From: Clostridia bacterium
GTDB lineage: Bacteria; Bacillota_A; Clostridia; Oscillospirales; CAG-272
Direction: 5' to 3'
Length of the DNA stretch: 5,001 nt
NCBI GenBank assembly: GCA_017542695.1
Contig: JAFXWT010000162.1
Span: 1 to 5,001, forward strand
Part shown: piece after piece, positions 1-5,001 of the stretch
Layout: each line of letters starts with the position of its first letter
How positions within the stretch are numbered: the stretch's first letter is position 1
Position numbers and translations under genes: made by a program
Notes under the pieces: model-generated
Told to the model about the DNA's origin: nothing
What the model saw: the letters and a program-made list of their open reading frames with translations, nothing else
Databases searched by the model: none

Positions 1-1204
1 AATCGCCGCACGTGAAATCGACGCTTGTCGTGTCGATCTCGGCGTTCTTCATCTGCGACGCGACAAAGCGCTCCCAGATGAGCTTGTAGAGCTTATACTG
101 CTCCGATGACAGCCGACCTTTAAGCATTTCGGGGGTGAGCGTTACGTCGGCGGGACGGATCGCCTCGTGCGCGTCCTGCGCGGACCCCTTCGACTTGAAA
201 AACCGCGGCTTCGGCGGGTAGTTTTCCTTGCCGTATGTGTCTATGATGAAGCTGCGCGCGGCGGCGCTCGCCTCCTCGGAAATGCGGAGCGAGTCTGTTC
301 TCATATATGTGATAACGCCGTGCGTTCCGCCGAGCTCCTTGCCGAGATCGACACCCTCATAAAGCTCCTGCGCCACGCGCATGATCTTCTTTGATGGGAA
401 GCCGAGGCGGCGCGACGCGTCCTGCTGGAGCGTCGCCGTTTCAAACGGCGGGAGCGGGCTTTTTGCCTTGCGCGACTTCACGACGGAAGCCGCCGTGAAC
501 TGTTTATCTGTGCAGGCGGAGATGACGGCGTCTGCCTCTTCTTTTGAATTCAGCTCCGTTTTGCCGTTCTTGTTCCCGTAAAATTTAGCCGTGACTTTGG
601 CGCGTCGGTTCGTTCTGAGCTCCGCCTCGACGGTGTAGTATTCCTTCGGGACGAACGCGTCGATCTCCGCGTCGCGCTCGACGATGAGGCGCGCGGCAAC
701 GCTCTGAACTCTCCCCGCGGAAAGACCGCTTTTGATCGTTTTCCAGAGGTACGGGCTCAGCTGATATCCGACGATCCTGTCAAGAACGCGGCGCGCCTGC
801 TGCGCGTCGACGAGGTTCATGTCGATTTGCCTCGGCTTCTTGATCTCCGACTGCACGGCGGATTTTGTGATCTCGTTGAACGCGACGCGATGGCATTTCT
901 CCGGCTCGATGCCGAGCACCGTTGCGAGATGCCACGATATCGCCTCGCCCTCGCGGTCAGGGTCGGTCGCAAAATATACGGCGTCCGCCGCTTTCGCTTC
1001 TTTTTTCAGTTGATTTATAAGATCGGATTTACCCTGAATGGTGATGTATTTAGGTTTGAATCCGTCGTCGATAGCGACGCCGAGAGAGCTCTTCGGCAGG
1101 TCGCGCACGTGTCCTTTTGACGCGAGGACTTTGTACTCTTTGCCGAGATAAGCCATGATGGCGGGCGCTTTTGACGGCGATTCGATGATTATCAGTTTGC
1201 TCAT
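1..1204 (-). CDS. topA: DNA topoisomerase I (type IA), N-terminal 401 residues; runs off the left edge
   Basis: Type IA topoisomerase that relaxes negative supercoils by cutting one strand and forming a 5'-phosphotyrosine link. The visible part has the Toprim domain first (IIESPSKA at about 5-13, with Glu8 and Lys12; DPDRE at 81-85, the acidic metal-binding residues). The topoisomerase core follows, with AGRVQSVA at 163-170, the catalytic tyrosine in ITYMRTDS (Tyr300) and the conserved QDAHEAIRP at 342-351. The C-terminal core and any zinc-finger domains lie beyond base 1. The ATG at 1202-1204 is chosen because AAAAGGA (1212-1218) sits 7 nt upstream and the protein begins like other TopA proteins (M-x-K-hydrophobic-ESP). 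The frame is open throughout, with no frameshift. It has its own promoter just downstream of dprA; the dprA-topA order is also found in Bacillus subtilis (smf-topA). Family assignment is secure. Confidence 0.97.
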   Translation of the reverse strand, partial: MSKLIIIESPSKAPAIMAYLGKEYKVLASKGHVRDLPKSSLGVAIDDGFKPKYITIQGKSDLINQLKKEAKAADAVYFATDPDREGEAISWHLATVLGIEPEKCHRVAFNEITKSAVQSEIKKPRQIDMNLVDAQQARRVLDRIVGYQLSPYLWKTIKSGLSAGRVQSVAARLIVERDAEIDAFVPKEYYTVEAELRTNRRAKVTAKFYGNKNGKTELNSKEEADAVISACTDKQFTAASVVKSRKAKSPLPPFETATLQQDASRRLGFPSKKIMRVAQELYEGVDLGKELGGTHGVITYMRTDSLRISEEASAAARSFIIDTYGKENYPPKPRFFKSKGSAQDAHEAIRPADVTLTPEMLKGRLSSEQYKLYKLIWERFVASQMKNAEIDTTSVDFTCGD

Positions 1205-1242
1205 TGTTTTTTCCTTTTCGTTTGTGACATGATACGTCGAAA

Positions 1243-1271
1243 ATTATATTCCGAAACTTGCCGCTTGTCAA
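1243..1271 (-). promoter_or_regulatory. Perfect-consensus sigma-A promoter of topA
   Basis: On the minus strand the -35 box is TTGACA (1266-1271) and the -10 box is TATAAT (1243-1248), separated by exactly 17 nt (1249-1265). Both hexamers match the housekeeping sigma consensus at 12 of 12 positions. The expected start of transcription is near 1236-1237, giving a 5' leader of about 32 nt that contains the topA ribosome binding site. The -35 box starts only 8 nt past the dprA stop codon, so the promoter fills the 75-nt dprA-topA gap. Promoter activity is inferred; the boxes are seen directly. Confidence 0.92.
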
Positions 1272-1279
1272 TAGTTTTT

Positions 1280-2536
1280 TTATCCGAGCGCGTAATTTCC
1301 TCCCGGAAGCGCGCGGCAAACACCGAGTATTTCGAGCGTCGTCAGCGCCGCGAGCACCTCGCCCGCGCCGAGCGTTCTGCCGAGCGATCCCGATGCGGCG
1401 GAGCGAATTTCATCCGGCGACGCCGACGTTTTCAGCGCCTCGAAAACGGAGCGCTCCACGTCGGAAAACGCCGACGTGTCGATCTCTTCGATTTTGACTT
1501 TCGGCGTCGGTTCTTCCGCATTCTTTTTCATCTCGGGAGCATTCGGACTTTCCGTTTTTGCGATTTTTTCGCGCCGCCAGCGCTTTTCCGTCGCTTGTGC
1601 CCGGACTTCATCAGCCGAGACGAAATATTTTCGTTTCGTTATGCGTTCCGTGAATATTCTGTGCGGATATAAAAGCTCGTATTCCTCGAGAATGTCTTTT
1701 GCCGAGCGCACCATCGTCGCGCCGCTGTGAATGAGCGCGTTCGTGCCCGAGCTTCCGTCCTCGCCGACTCTGCCGGGGAATGCGAAAACGTCGCGCCCCT
1801 GCTTTTCGGCGTGGCGCGCGGTGATCAGTGCGCCGCTCTTCATGTCGGCTTCGACGACGCACGTGCCGAGCGACAGACCGGAGATTATCCTGTTTCTGAC
1901 GGGGAAATGCGCCCCGTCGGGCGACGCGCCGGGCGCGTATTCGGTGATAACCGCGCCGTGCGCGACGATCTGATCGAACAGTTCCCTGTTCTGCGGCGGA
2001 TATATGGTGTCAATACCGCATCCGAGCACGGCGATCGTCGTTCCTCCGACCGCGAGCGCGCCGCGCGCACACGCCGCGTCGATGCCGAGCGCCATCCCCG
2101 AAACGACTATCGCGCCCGCTTCGGCAAGCTCCGCGCCGAGTTTGTACGCCGTTCTGAATCCGTGCTCCGTGCAATTCCGCGTGCCGACGCACGCGATAAG
2201 CACGTTGTCGTCAACGTCGGGTATCTTTCCCTTGTAGTAGAGAACGATCGGTTTTGCGTATATGCGCGAAAGGCGTTTGGGATATATCGGACTGTCGGGC
2301 GTGATTATGCCGACGTTCTCCCTCTGGCAGTATTCGAGGATGCGCTCCGGATAGTCGAGGTCCTTGTCCGTCAGTTTGTCGGCGGTGTCGTTGTCAAGTC
2401 CCTCGACAGCGTAGATCTCGTCGTCCGTCAGCGAGTATATCTTTTCGGGCGAGCCGAATTTCGAGAGCAGAAAGCTCCCGCTTTCGCTCCCGGCTCCGCA
2501 GCGCAAGGATAGCCAGATGTAATATAAGTTATCCAT
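1280..2536 (-). CDS. dprA: DNA-processing protein DprA/Smf, 418 aa
   Basis: DprA binds incoming single-stranded DNA and loads RecA on it during natural transformation; many bacteria without known competence also keep it. The N-terminal part (about 1-75) has a helix-hairpin-helix-like segment (EIYAVEGLDNDTADKL, 40-55). The Rossmann-like DprA core (about 80-290) shows VGTRNCTEHG (117-126), SGMALGID (146-153), GCGIDTIYPPQN (172-183), FPVRNRIISGLS (211-222), KSGALITA (233-240) and GTNALIHSGA (264-273). A charged linker (about 310-355) leads to a winged-helix C-terminus of the DML1 type (about 356-418, ending ALPGGNYAL). The ATG at 2534-2536 is preferred over an in-frame TTG at 2566 because GGAGG lies 4 nt upstream of it and the family starts this way. 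The usual His after GID (GIDxAAH) is Ala157 here. The gene ends 8 nt before the topA promoter, with no terminator visible between them. Confidence 0.96.
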   Translation of the reverse strand: MDNLYYIWLSLRCGAGSESGSFLLSKFGSPEKIYSLTDDEIYAVEGLDNDTADKLTDKDLDYPERILEYCQRENVGIITPDSPIYPKRLSRIYAKPIVLYYKGKIPDVDDNVLIACVGTRNCTEHGFRTAYKLGAELAEAGAIVVSGMALGIDAACARGALAVGGTTIAVLGCGIDTIYPPQNRELFDQIVAHGAVITEYAPGASPDGAHFPVRNRIISGLSLGTCVVEADMKSGALITARHAEKQGRDVFAFPGRVGEDGSSGTNALIHSGATMVRSAKDILEEYELLYPHRIFTERITKRKYFVSADEVRAQATEKRWRREKIAKTESPNAPEMKKNAEEPTPKVKIEEIDTSAFSDVERSVFEALKTSASPDEIRSAASGSLGRTLGAGEVLAALTTLEILGVCRALPGGNYALG

Positions 2537-2540
2537 ATAT

Positions 2541-2545
2541 CCTCC
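2541..2545 (-). promoter_or_regulatory. Ribosome binding site that fixes the dprA start
   Basis: GGAGG on the minus strand, 4 nt before the ATG at 2536. The spacing is a little short, but the core is perfect. It decides against the longer reading that starts at TTG 2566, which would add ten residues (QQDNKNGGY-rich) not typical of DprA and would place this site inside the coding region. Confidence 0.8.
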
Positions 2546-2552
2546 ATTTTTA

Positions 2553-2591
2553 TTATCTTGTTGCAATAAAAATCGTTCTGTACTTTTCCAT
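2553..2591 (-). CDS. Possible 12-codon ORF in the methyltransferase-dprA gap
   Basis: ATG to TAA encoding MEKYRTIFIATR. A good AAGGA (2598-2602), overlapping the stop codon of the upstream methyltransferase gene, lies 6 nt before the ATG, so initiation by translational coupling is plausible. The ORF ends 17 nt before the dprA start. I recognise no family and the peptide is too short to judge by composition. It could be a coupling or leader peptide, a remnant of a lost gene, or chance in an A/T-rich spacer. The start and Shine-Dalgarno site are seen; expression is speculative. Confidence 0.2.
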   Translation of the reverse strand: MEKYRTIFIATR

Positions 2592-2600
2592 ATTTTATCC

Positions 2601-3407
2601 TTACCGATTTATTTCGAGTCTCCCCCTCGCCGCTTCCCACATAAGAAGCGACGCGGCGACGGCGGCGTTGAGCGATTCTATCCCTTCCGTCATCGGAATG
2701 ATTACGCTCCCGTCGCACGCGGCGGCGACCTTTTCCGAAACGCCGTGCCCCTCGTTGCCGACGACAAACGCGACCTTGCCCGAAACGTCCGTGCGGCGAA
2801 CATCCTCGGCGCGCGCGTCGAGCATAGCGGCGTAAACTTTGTACCCCGCGCCGCGCAATCGCATAACGGCGCTCACAGCATCGCATCTCTCCGTCCTGAC
2901 GCGGAAGATCGAACCCATCGCGGCGCGCACCGTTTTCGGCGCGAAAACGTCGGCTCCGTCGTCGCCTATATAAACGCATTCGACGCCGAGCGCGTCGGCG
3001 CAGCGGATGATCGTGCCGAGATTTCCGGGGTCGGCGACGCCGTCGAGCAAAAGCGCAAACGGCTCTCCCCGTATCTCGCGCGGCGCGGCGCAAAACTGAT
3101 CGCAAACGGCGAAAACGCCCTGCGGCGCGTTTTCCGTCGAGAGTTTCGCAAACACCTCGTCCGTGACCGAATAAATCTTGTCACAGCTCGCTTTTCCGAT
3201 ATCCGCGCCGTATTTTTCAAGCGCCGCGTCCGTGACGAAAAGCGCACGAATCTTTGCCCCCGCGCGAGCCGCCTCGCGGAAAAGTTTTATACCTTCGAGC
3301 ACGAATGTCCCCGTCTCTTCTCGGCGGCGGCGGTCGACGAGCTTCGCCGCGTCAATTACCGTCTGATTTTTCCGGCTCGTTATCCTTTCGGTGATTTTGA
3401 CTGACAT
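2601..3407 (-). CDS. SpoU/TrmH-family RNA 2'-O-methyltransferase, 268 aa
   Basis: S-adenosylmethionine-dependent enzyme that methylates a ribose 2'-OH in rRNA or tRNA, cytoplasmic, with the SPOUT trefoil-knot fold. Residues about 5-105 form the substrate-binding domain (ITSRKN at 9-14, FVLEGIKLFREA at 35-46). The catalytic domain (about 117-265) carries the three family motifs: LDGVADPGNLGTIIRCADALG-type motif 1 at 121-141 (Asn129, Arg135), VVGNEGHGVSE as motif 2 at 215-225 (Glu219), and motif 3 at 237-250 (IPMTEGIESLNAAV, Ser245/Asn247). The length fits the RlmB/YsgA-like group; the target nucleotide cannot be read from sequence, so no symbol is given. The ATG at 3407 is chosen because GAGG lies 6 nt upstream; a longer reading from 3470 would translate through the rplT terminator hairpin. 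It follows rplT and precedes dprA. The family is certain, the substrate is not. Confidence 0.94.
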   Translation of the reverse strand: MSVKITERITSRKNQTVIDAAKLVDRRRREETGTFVLEGIKLFREAARAGAKIRALFVTDAALEKYGADIGKASCDKIYSVTDEVFAKLSTENAPQGVFAVCDQFCAAPREIRGEPFALLLDGVADPGNLGTIIRCADALGVECVYIGDDGADVFAPKTVRAAMGSIFRVRTERCDAVSAVMRLRGAGYKVYAAMLDARAEDVRRTDVSGKVAFVVGNEGHGVSEKVAAACDGSVIIPMTEGIESLNAAVAASLLMWEAARGRLEINR

Positions 3408-3413
3408 AAAAAA

Positions 3414-3417
3414 CCTC
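3414..3417 (-). promoter_or_regulatory. Ribosome binding site that fixes the methyltransferase start
   Basis: GAGG within GCGAGG on the minus strand, 6 nt before the ATG at 3407. It lies directly after the T-run of the rplT terminator, so ribosomes could load only on transcripts that read through the terminator or start close by. It supports the 268-residue protein over a 289-residue alternative. Confidence 0.7.
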
Positions 3418-3419
3418 GC

Positions 3420-3464
3420 AAAAAAAGCCAAAAACCAAAGCACGCACACGCGCGCTTTGGTTTT
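3420..3464 (-). terminator. Intrinsic terminator after rplT
   Basis: On the minus strand an 11-bp perfect stem (AAAACCAAAGC at 3454-3464 with GCTTTGGTTTT at 3431-3441) encloses 12 nt that can add three further G-C pairs. Its 3' arm ends in a run of T, and after TGGC a second run of seven T follows (3420-3426). It begins 12 nt past the rplT stop codon. This is a classical rho-independent design and should end the infC-rpmI-rplT transcript. I found no convincing promoter between it and the methyltransferase gene, so partial read-through may feed the downstream genes. Confidence 0.9.
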
Positions 3465-3476
3465 ATCCATTCAATA

Positions 3477-3830
3477 TTAAAGTGCCGCTTTTGCCTTTTC
3501 CACGAGAGAAGCGAACGCTTCCTTATCGTTGACGGCGAGATCGGCAAGCATCTTGCGGTTGAGATCGACGCCGGCCTTCTTGAGACCGTTCATGAATCTC
3601 GAATAGTTGATGCCGTTTACTTTTGCCTGAGCCGATATTCTCGTGATCCAAAGAGCACGGAAATCTCTCTTTTTAAGCTTGCGTCCTACGAATGCGTAGT
3701 TGCCGCTCTTCATGACGGCTTCTTTCGCCATCTTAAAATGCTTCGATTTTGCGCCCCAATAACCTTTGGCTGCCTTAAGGATCTTATTTCTTCTCTTGCG
3801 CGCCATCATCGCGCCTTTTACTCTTGCCAT
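3477..3830 (-). CDS. rplT: Large ribosomal subunit protein bL20, 117 aa
   Basis: bL20 binds 23S rRNA early in 50S assembly; in several bacteria it also represses its own operon by binding the leader or mRNA. The protein is full length (family about 115-120 aa). It has the basic N-terminal extension [19 protein letters not shown], then KGYWG (22-26), the [20 protein letters not shown] segment (55-70) and the globular RNA-binding C-terminal half with [22 protein letters not shown] (74-95). The start at 3830 has GAGAGG (3841-3846) 10 nt upstream, a rather long spacing. It lies 23 nt after rpmI and is followed by a strong terminator. Identity is secure. Confidence 0.98.
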   Translation of the reverse strand: MARVKGAMMARKRRNKILKAAKGYWGAKSKHFKMAKEAVMKSGNYAFVGRKLKKRDFRALWITRISAQAKVNGINYSRFMNGLKKAGVDLNRKMLADLAVNDKEAFASLVEKAKAAL

Positions 3831-3853
3831 TTTACATTATCCTCTCTTTCCTA

Positions 3854-4048
3854 TTACTTCTGAATGAGCGCCTTTACCGTCGGAGCGAAAGAATCGCTGA
3901 GGTATACGTTGCGGCGAAGCTGGCGTTTTCTCTTCGCTGTCTTTTTGCCGAGTTTGTGACGGCGGAAGGACGAGTTGAGTTTTACCTTGCCGCTCTTTGT
4001 AACAGAAAATCTTTTGGCTGTTGCGCTGTGCGTTTTAATTTTTCCCAT
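3854..4048 (-). CDS. rpmI: Large ribosomal subunit protein bL35, 64 aa
   Basis: Small, highly basic 50S protein. The N-terminus MGKIKTHSATAKRFSVTKSGK matches the family signature (K-x-KTHS-x-AKRF-x-VT-x-SGK); TAKRKRQLR (37-45) is the conserved basic C-terminal patch. Length 64 fits the family (about 64-66). The start at 4048 is chosen over upstream in-frame codons because the family begins here and AAAGGG (4059-4064) lies 10 nt upstream. It sits between infC and rplT with 23-nt gaps on both sides, the usual arrangement in bacteria. Identity is secure. Confidence 0.98.
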   Translation of the reverse strand: MGKIKTHSATAKRFSVTKSGKVKLNSSFRRHKLGKKTAKRKRQLRRNVYLSDSFAPTVKALIQK

Positions 4049-4071
4049 TGTGATATATCCCTTTCGACTTA

Positions 4072-4599
4072 TTATTTTTTGGCAGTATTGCTTATAGGCG
4101 ATAAGAACAAAGTGATGGTGCGCCCGTCGAGCACCGATTTCTTGTCTGCCGTGCCGAATTCGGAGCATTCCGCCTCGAATCTGTCAACGACCTGTTGTCC
4201 GACGTCCGTGTGCGCCATCTGGCGACCTTTGAATTTGAGCACGACGCGGACCTTGTTCCCGCTCTGAAGAAATCTCTTCGCGTGTCCGAGCTTCGTCTGA
4301 AAATCGTGCTCGCCGATATTGTATGTGAGCTGGATCTCCTTGATCTCGACGACCTGCTGCTTCTTCTTCGCTTCCTTTTCGCGTTTGTCCTGCTCAAAAC
4401 GGAACTTCCCGTAATCCATTATTCTGCATACGGGAGGCGTTGCCTGCGGCGCGATCATGACGAGGTCAAGCCCCTTTTCAATGGATAATTCCTGCGCCTC
4501 GGCGATCTTGACGATACCTATCTGCTCCCCGTCCGGCCCTACGAGGCGTACTTCGGGAACACGGATATCTTCGTTGATCTGATGTTCTTTCGTACTAAT
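4072..4599 (-). CDS. infC: Translation initiation factor IF-3, 175 aa, probable AUU start
   Basis: IF-3 binds the 30S subunit, prevents 50S joining and rejects poor initiation codons. The N-terminal domain (about 5-70) starts HQINEDIRVPEVRLVG and ends PPVCRIMDYGKFRFEQ. A charged linker (70-82, DKREKEAKKKQQ) follows, then the C-terminal domain (83-170) with EIKEIQL, HDFQTKLGHAKRFL, KVRVVLKFKGRQMAH and a terminal ITLFLSP strand. I place the start at ATT (4597-4599): no ATG exists near the conserved N-terminus, GGGGGTG lies 6 nt upstream, and AUU gives 175 residues, close to IF-3 of E. coli (180) and Bacillus. An in-frame GTG at 4677 would add 26 hydrophobic residues, lacks a Shine-Dalgarno site and crosses the leader terminator. 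Rare AUU-class starts are known for infC and allow IF-3 to repress its own translation; that this holds here is inferred. Confidence 0.96.
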   Translation of the reverse strand: MSTKEHQINEDIRVPEVRLVGPDGEQIGIVKIAEAQELSIEKGLDLVMIAPQATPPVCRIMDYGKFRFEQDKREKEAKKKQQVVEIKEIQLTYNIGEHDFQTKLGHAKRFLQSGNKVRVVLKFKGRQMAHTDVGQQVVDRFEAECSEFGTADKKSVLDGRTITLFLSPISNTAKK

Positions 4600-4605
4600 A
4601 AAAAA

Positions 4606-4612
4606 CACCCCC
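4606..4612 (-). promoter_or_regulatory. infC ribosome binding site
   Basis: GGGGGTG on the minus strand, 6 nt before the ATT start at 4599. It matches GGAGGTG at six of seven positions, and the mismatch is a G that can form a wobble pair with the anti-Shine-Dalgarno U. A strong site like this would compensate for the weak AUU codon and supports it as the start. Confidence 0.75.
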
Positions 4613-4620
4613 AAATTTGT

Positions 4621-4655
4621 AAAATAAAATAACGCGGAAAGATAAACTCTCCGCG
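4621..4655 (-). terminator. Leader attenuator terminator upstream of infC
   Basis: On the minus strand CGCGGA (4650-4655) pairs with TCCGCG (4633-4638); an added G-U, A-U and G-C pair extends this to 9 bp with a 5-nt loop. The T-rich tract TTATTTTATTTT (4621-4632) follows directly. The whole element lies inside the leader, 21 nt before the infC start codon, so it can only act as a conditional terminator if the operon is to be expressed. Confidence 0.75.
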
Positions 4656-4754
4656 CAAAAAGCAATGATACGCACACACGTGCTTACTTTTTATTGACCG
4701 TACAGGCATTGTCGCACGGTGAAAGCGGAGCGCTTTTCTTCTTTGTACTGCCCC

Positions 4755-4783
4755 ATTGTATCACCAAAACACCCGTTTGTCAA
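4755..4783 (-). promoter_or_regulatory. Strong extended -10 promoter of the infC operon
   Basis: TTGACA (4778-4783) and TACAAT (4755-4760) on the minus strand with a 17-nt spacer; a TG dinucleotide (4762-4763) one base before the -10 box makes it an extended -10 promoter. A/T-rich sequence precedes the -35 box. The start of transcription is predicted near 4748-4749. Eleven of twelve positions match the sigma-A consensus, as expected for a ribosomal protein operon. Confidence 0.9.
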
Positions 4784-5001
4784 GAGATTTTGCGAAATTT
4801 TCTTTGAAAGAAAAAGCGAAAGAAGCTTTTTGTACTTTTCTTGCCTCTGCAAGAAAAGATACCAAAAGAAGCAGACAAGCGTGCCGCTTGACCGCTTTGC
4901 GAGCCATGCACGTAAGACAATATATAGCGTCGTTTGCTCCCCGCCTAAAACGGGAACCCCCAACGCTCTCAAGTTCGCGTCGGGGAACCCCATACACGTC
5001 G
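4784..5001. other. Non-coding, inverted-repeat-rich region, possible dispersed repeat
   Basis: No credible gene is found here: the open frames lack family features and ribosome binding sites and run into the promoter and leader. The stretch holds several perfect inverted repeats: a 10-bp stem with a 4-nt loop at 4835-4858, a 6-bp stem with a 3-nt loop at 4876-4890, and an 8-bp arm pair around one base at 4798-4814. GGGAACCCC occurs twice in direct orientation, at 4952-4960 and 4983-4991. Such packed stems are more than expected of an ordinary spacer. It may be a dispersed intergenic repeat, part of a structured RNA, or the 3' end of an upstream transcription unit. The right edge is cut by the window. 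Confidence 0.4.

Larger units (their letters stand above)
4600..4749 (-). ncRNA. Structured 5' leader of infC-rpmI-rplT, possible L20-type leader
   Basis: About 150 nt lie between the predicted transcription start (near 4749) and the infC start, without a convincing gene. Reading along the transcript there is a hairpin AAAGCG-CTC-CGCTTT (4722-4736), a second with an ACCGT/ACGGT stem extendable by G-U pairs (4697-4720), a short GCAC-GTGT-GTGC hairpin (4672-4683), then an intrinsic terminator (4621-4655). CTCCGC in the first hairpin (4725-4730) can pair with GCGGAG of the terminator's 5' arm (4649-4654), so an alternative anti-terminator fold is possible. In Bacillus subtilis the same operon is controlled by L20 through leader termination; assignment to that class is by context and architecture, not by a matched sequence model. 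Confidence 0.6.

Noticed and set aside
1727..2512. Plus-strand open frame of 261 codons opposite dprA
   Set aside because: It is Arg/Ala/Val-rich with no family motifs, has no good ribosome binding site, and lies fully antisense to a gene with complete DprA motifs; it is a by-product of GC-rich codon use.
2428..3105. Minus-strand open frame of 225 codons overlapping the methyltransferase and dprA in another frame
   Set aside because: Extreme arginine-rich low-complexity translation, and it overlaps two well-supported genes in a different frame.
2745..3404. Plus-strand open frame of 219 codons opposite the methyltransferase
   Set aside because: Same reasoning: composition is that of an antisense shadow and the minus-strand protein carries all three SpoU motifs.
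4600..4677. GTG-initiated 26-residue N-terminal extension of IF-3
   Set aside because: No Shine-Dalgarno site before 4677, it crosses the leader terminator, and IF-3 proteins begin at the position given by the ATT at 4599.
4835..4858. 10-bp perfect hairpin as an intrinsic terminator of an upstream gene
   Set aside because: No T-run follows the stem on either strand (ACAAAAAG or ATACCAAAAG instead), and no gene ends near it within the window.
4691..4997. Two minus-strand open frames (about 78 and 100 codons) upstream of infC
   Set aside because: They run through inverted repeats and the -35/-10 promoter boxes, one of them on into the leader; they have no ribosome binding site and no recognisable domain. 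The region is better read as non-coding.
4784..5001. CRISPR array or transposon end, suggested by repeated GGGAACCCC
   Set aside because: Only two copies of a 9-nt motif with unlike flanks, no regular spacers, no transposase and no terminal inverted repeat pair with target duplication can be seen.

Overview
This window reads as chromosomal core DNA from a member of the Bacillota, most likely an uncultured, moderately GC-rich member of the class Clostridia. The support is the gene content and order (infC-rpmI-rplT, then an RNA methyltransferase, then dprA next to topA), strong Shine-Dalgarno sites, consensus sigma-A promoters and the protein sequences. The lineage is an inference from one window; no rRNA or other marker is present.

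Every convincing gene lies on the minus strand, so transcription runs from high to low coordinates. At 4784-5001 is a non-coding, inverted-repeat-rich stretch that may be a dispersed repeat. At 4755-4783 is a strong extended -10 promoter, followed by a leader of about 150 nt containing an intrinsic terminator (attenuator). Next come infC (IF3, with a probable AUU start), rpmI (bL35) and rplT (bL20), with 23-nt gaps, closed by a strong intrinsic terminator at 3420-3464. After it lies a SpoU/TrmH-family rRNA or tRNA 2'-O-methyltransferase (2601-3407), a 64-nt gap with a possible 12-codon ORF, dprA (1280-2536), a perfect-consensus promoter at 1243-1271, and the first 401 codons of topA, which runs off the left edge.

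Functionally the right half is the IF3-L35-L20 translation operon, with the hallmarks of two known feedback circuits: a rare start codon for IF3 autoregulation, and a leader terminator of the kind used for L20 feedback in Bacillus. The middle adds an RNA-modifying enzyme that may be fed by read-through of the operon terminator. The left half carries DNA processing (DprA, loading of RecA on single-stranded DNA) and DNA supercoiling control (TopA), the latter with its own promoter. I see no phage, CRISPR, transposase or defence gene and no clearly new multi-gene system. The most interesting parts are regulatory: the infC leader, the structured region upstream of it, and the unusually perfect topA promoter.
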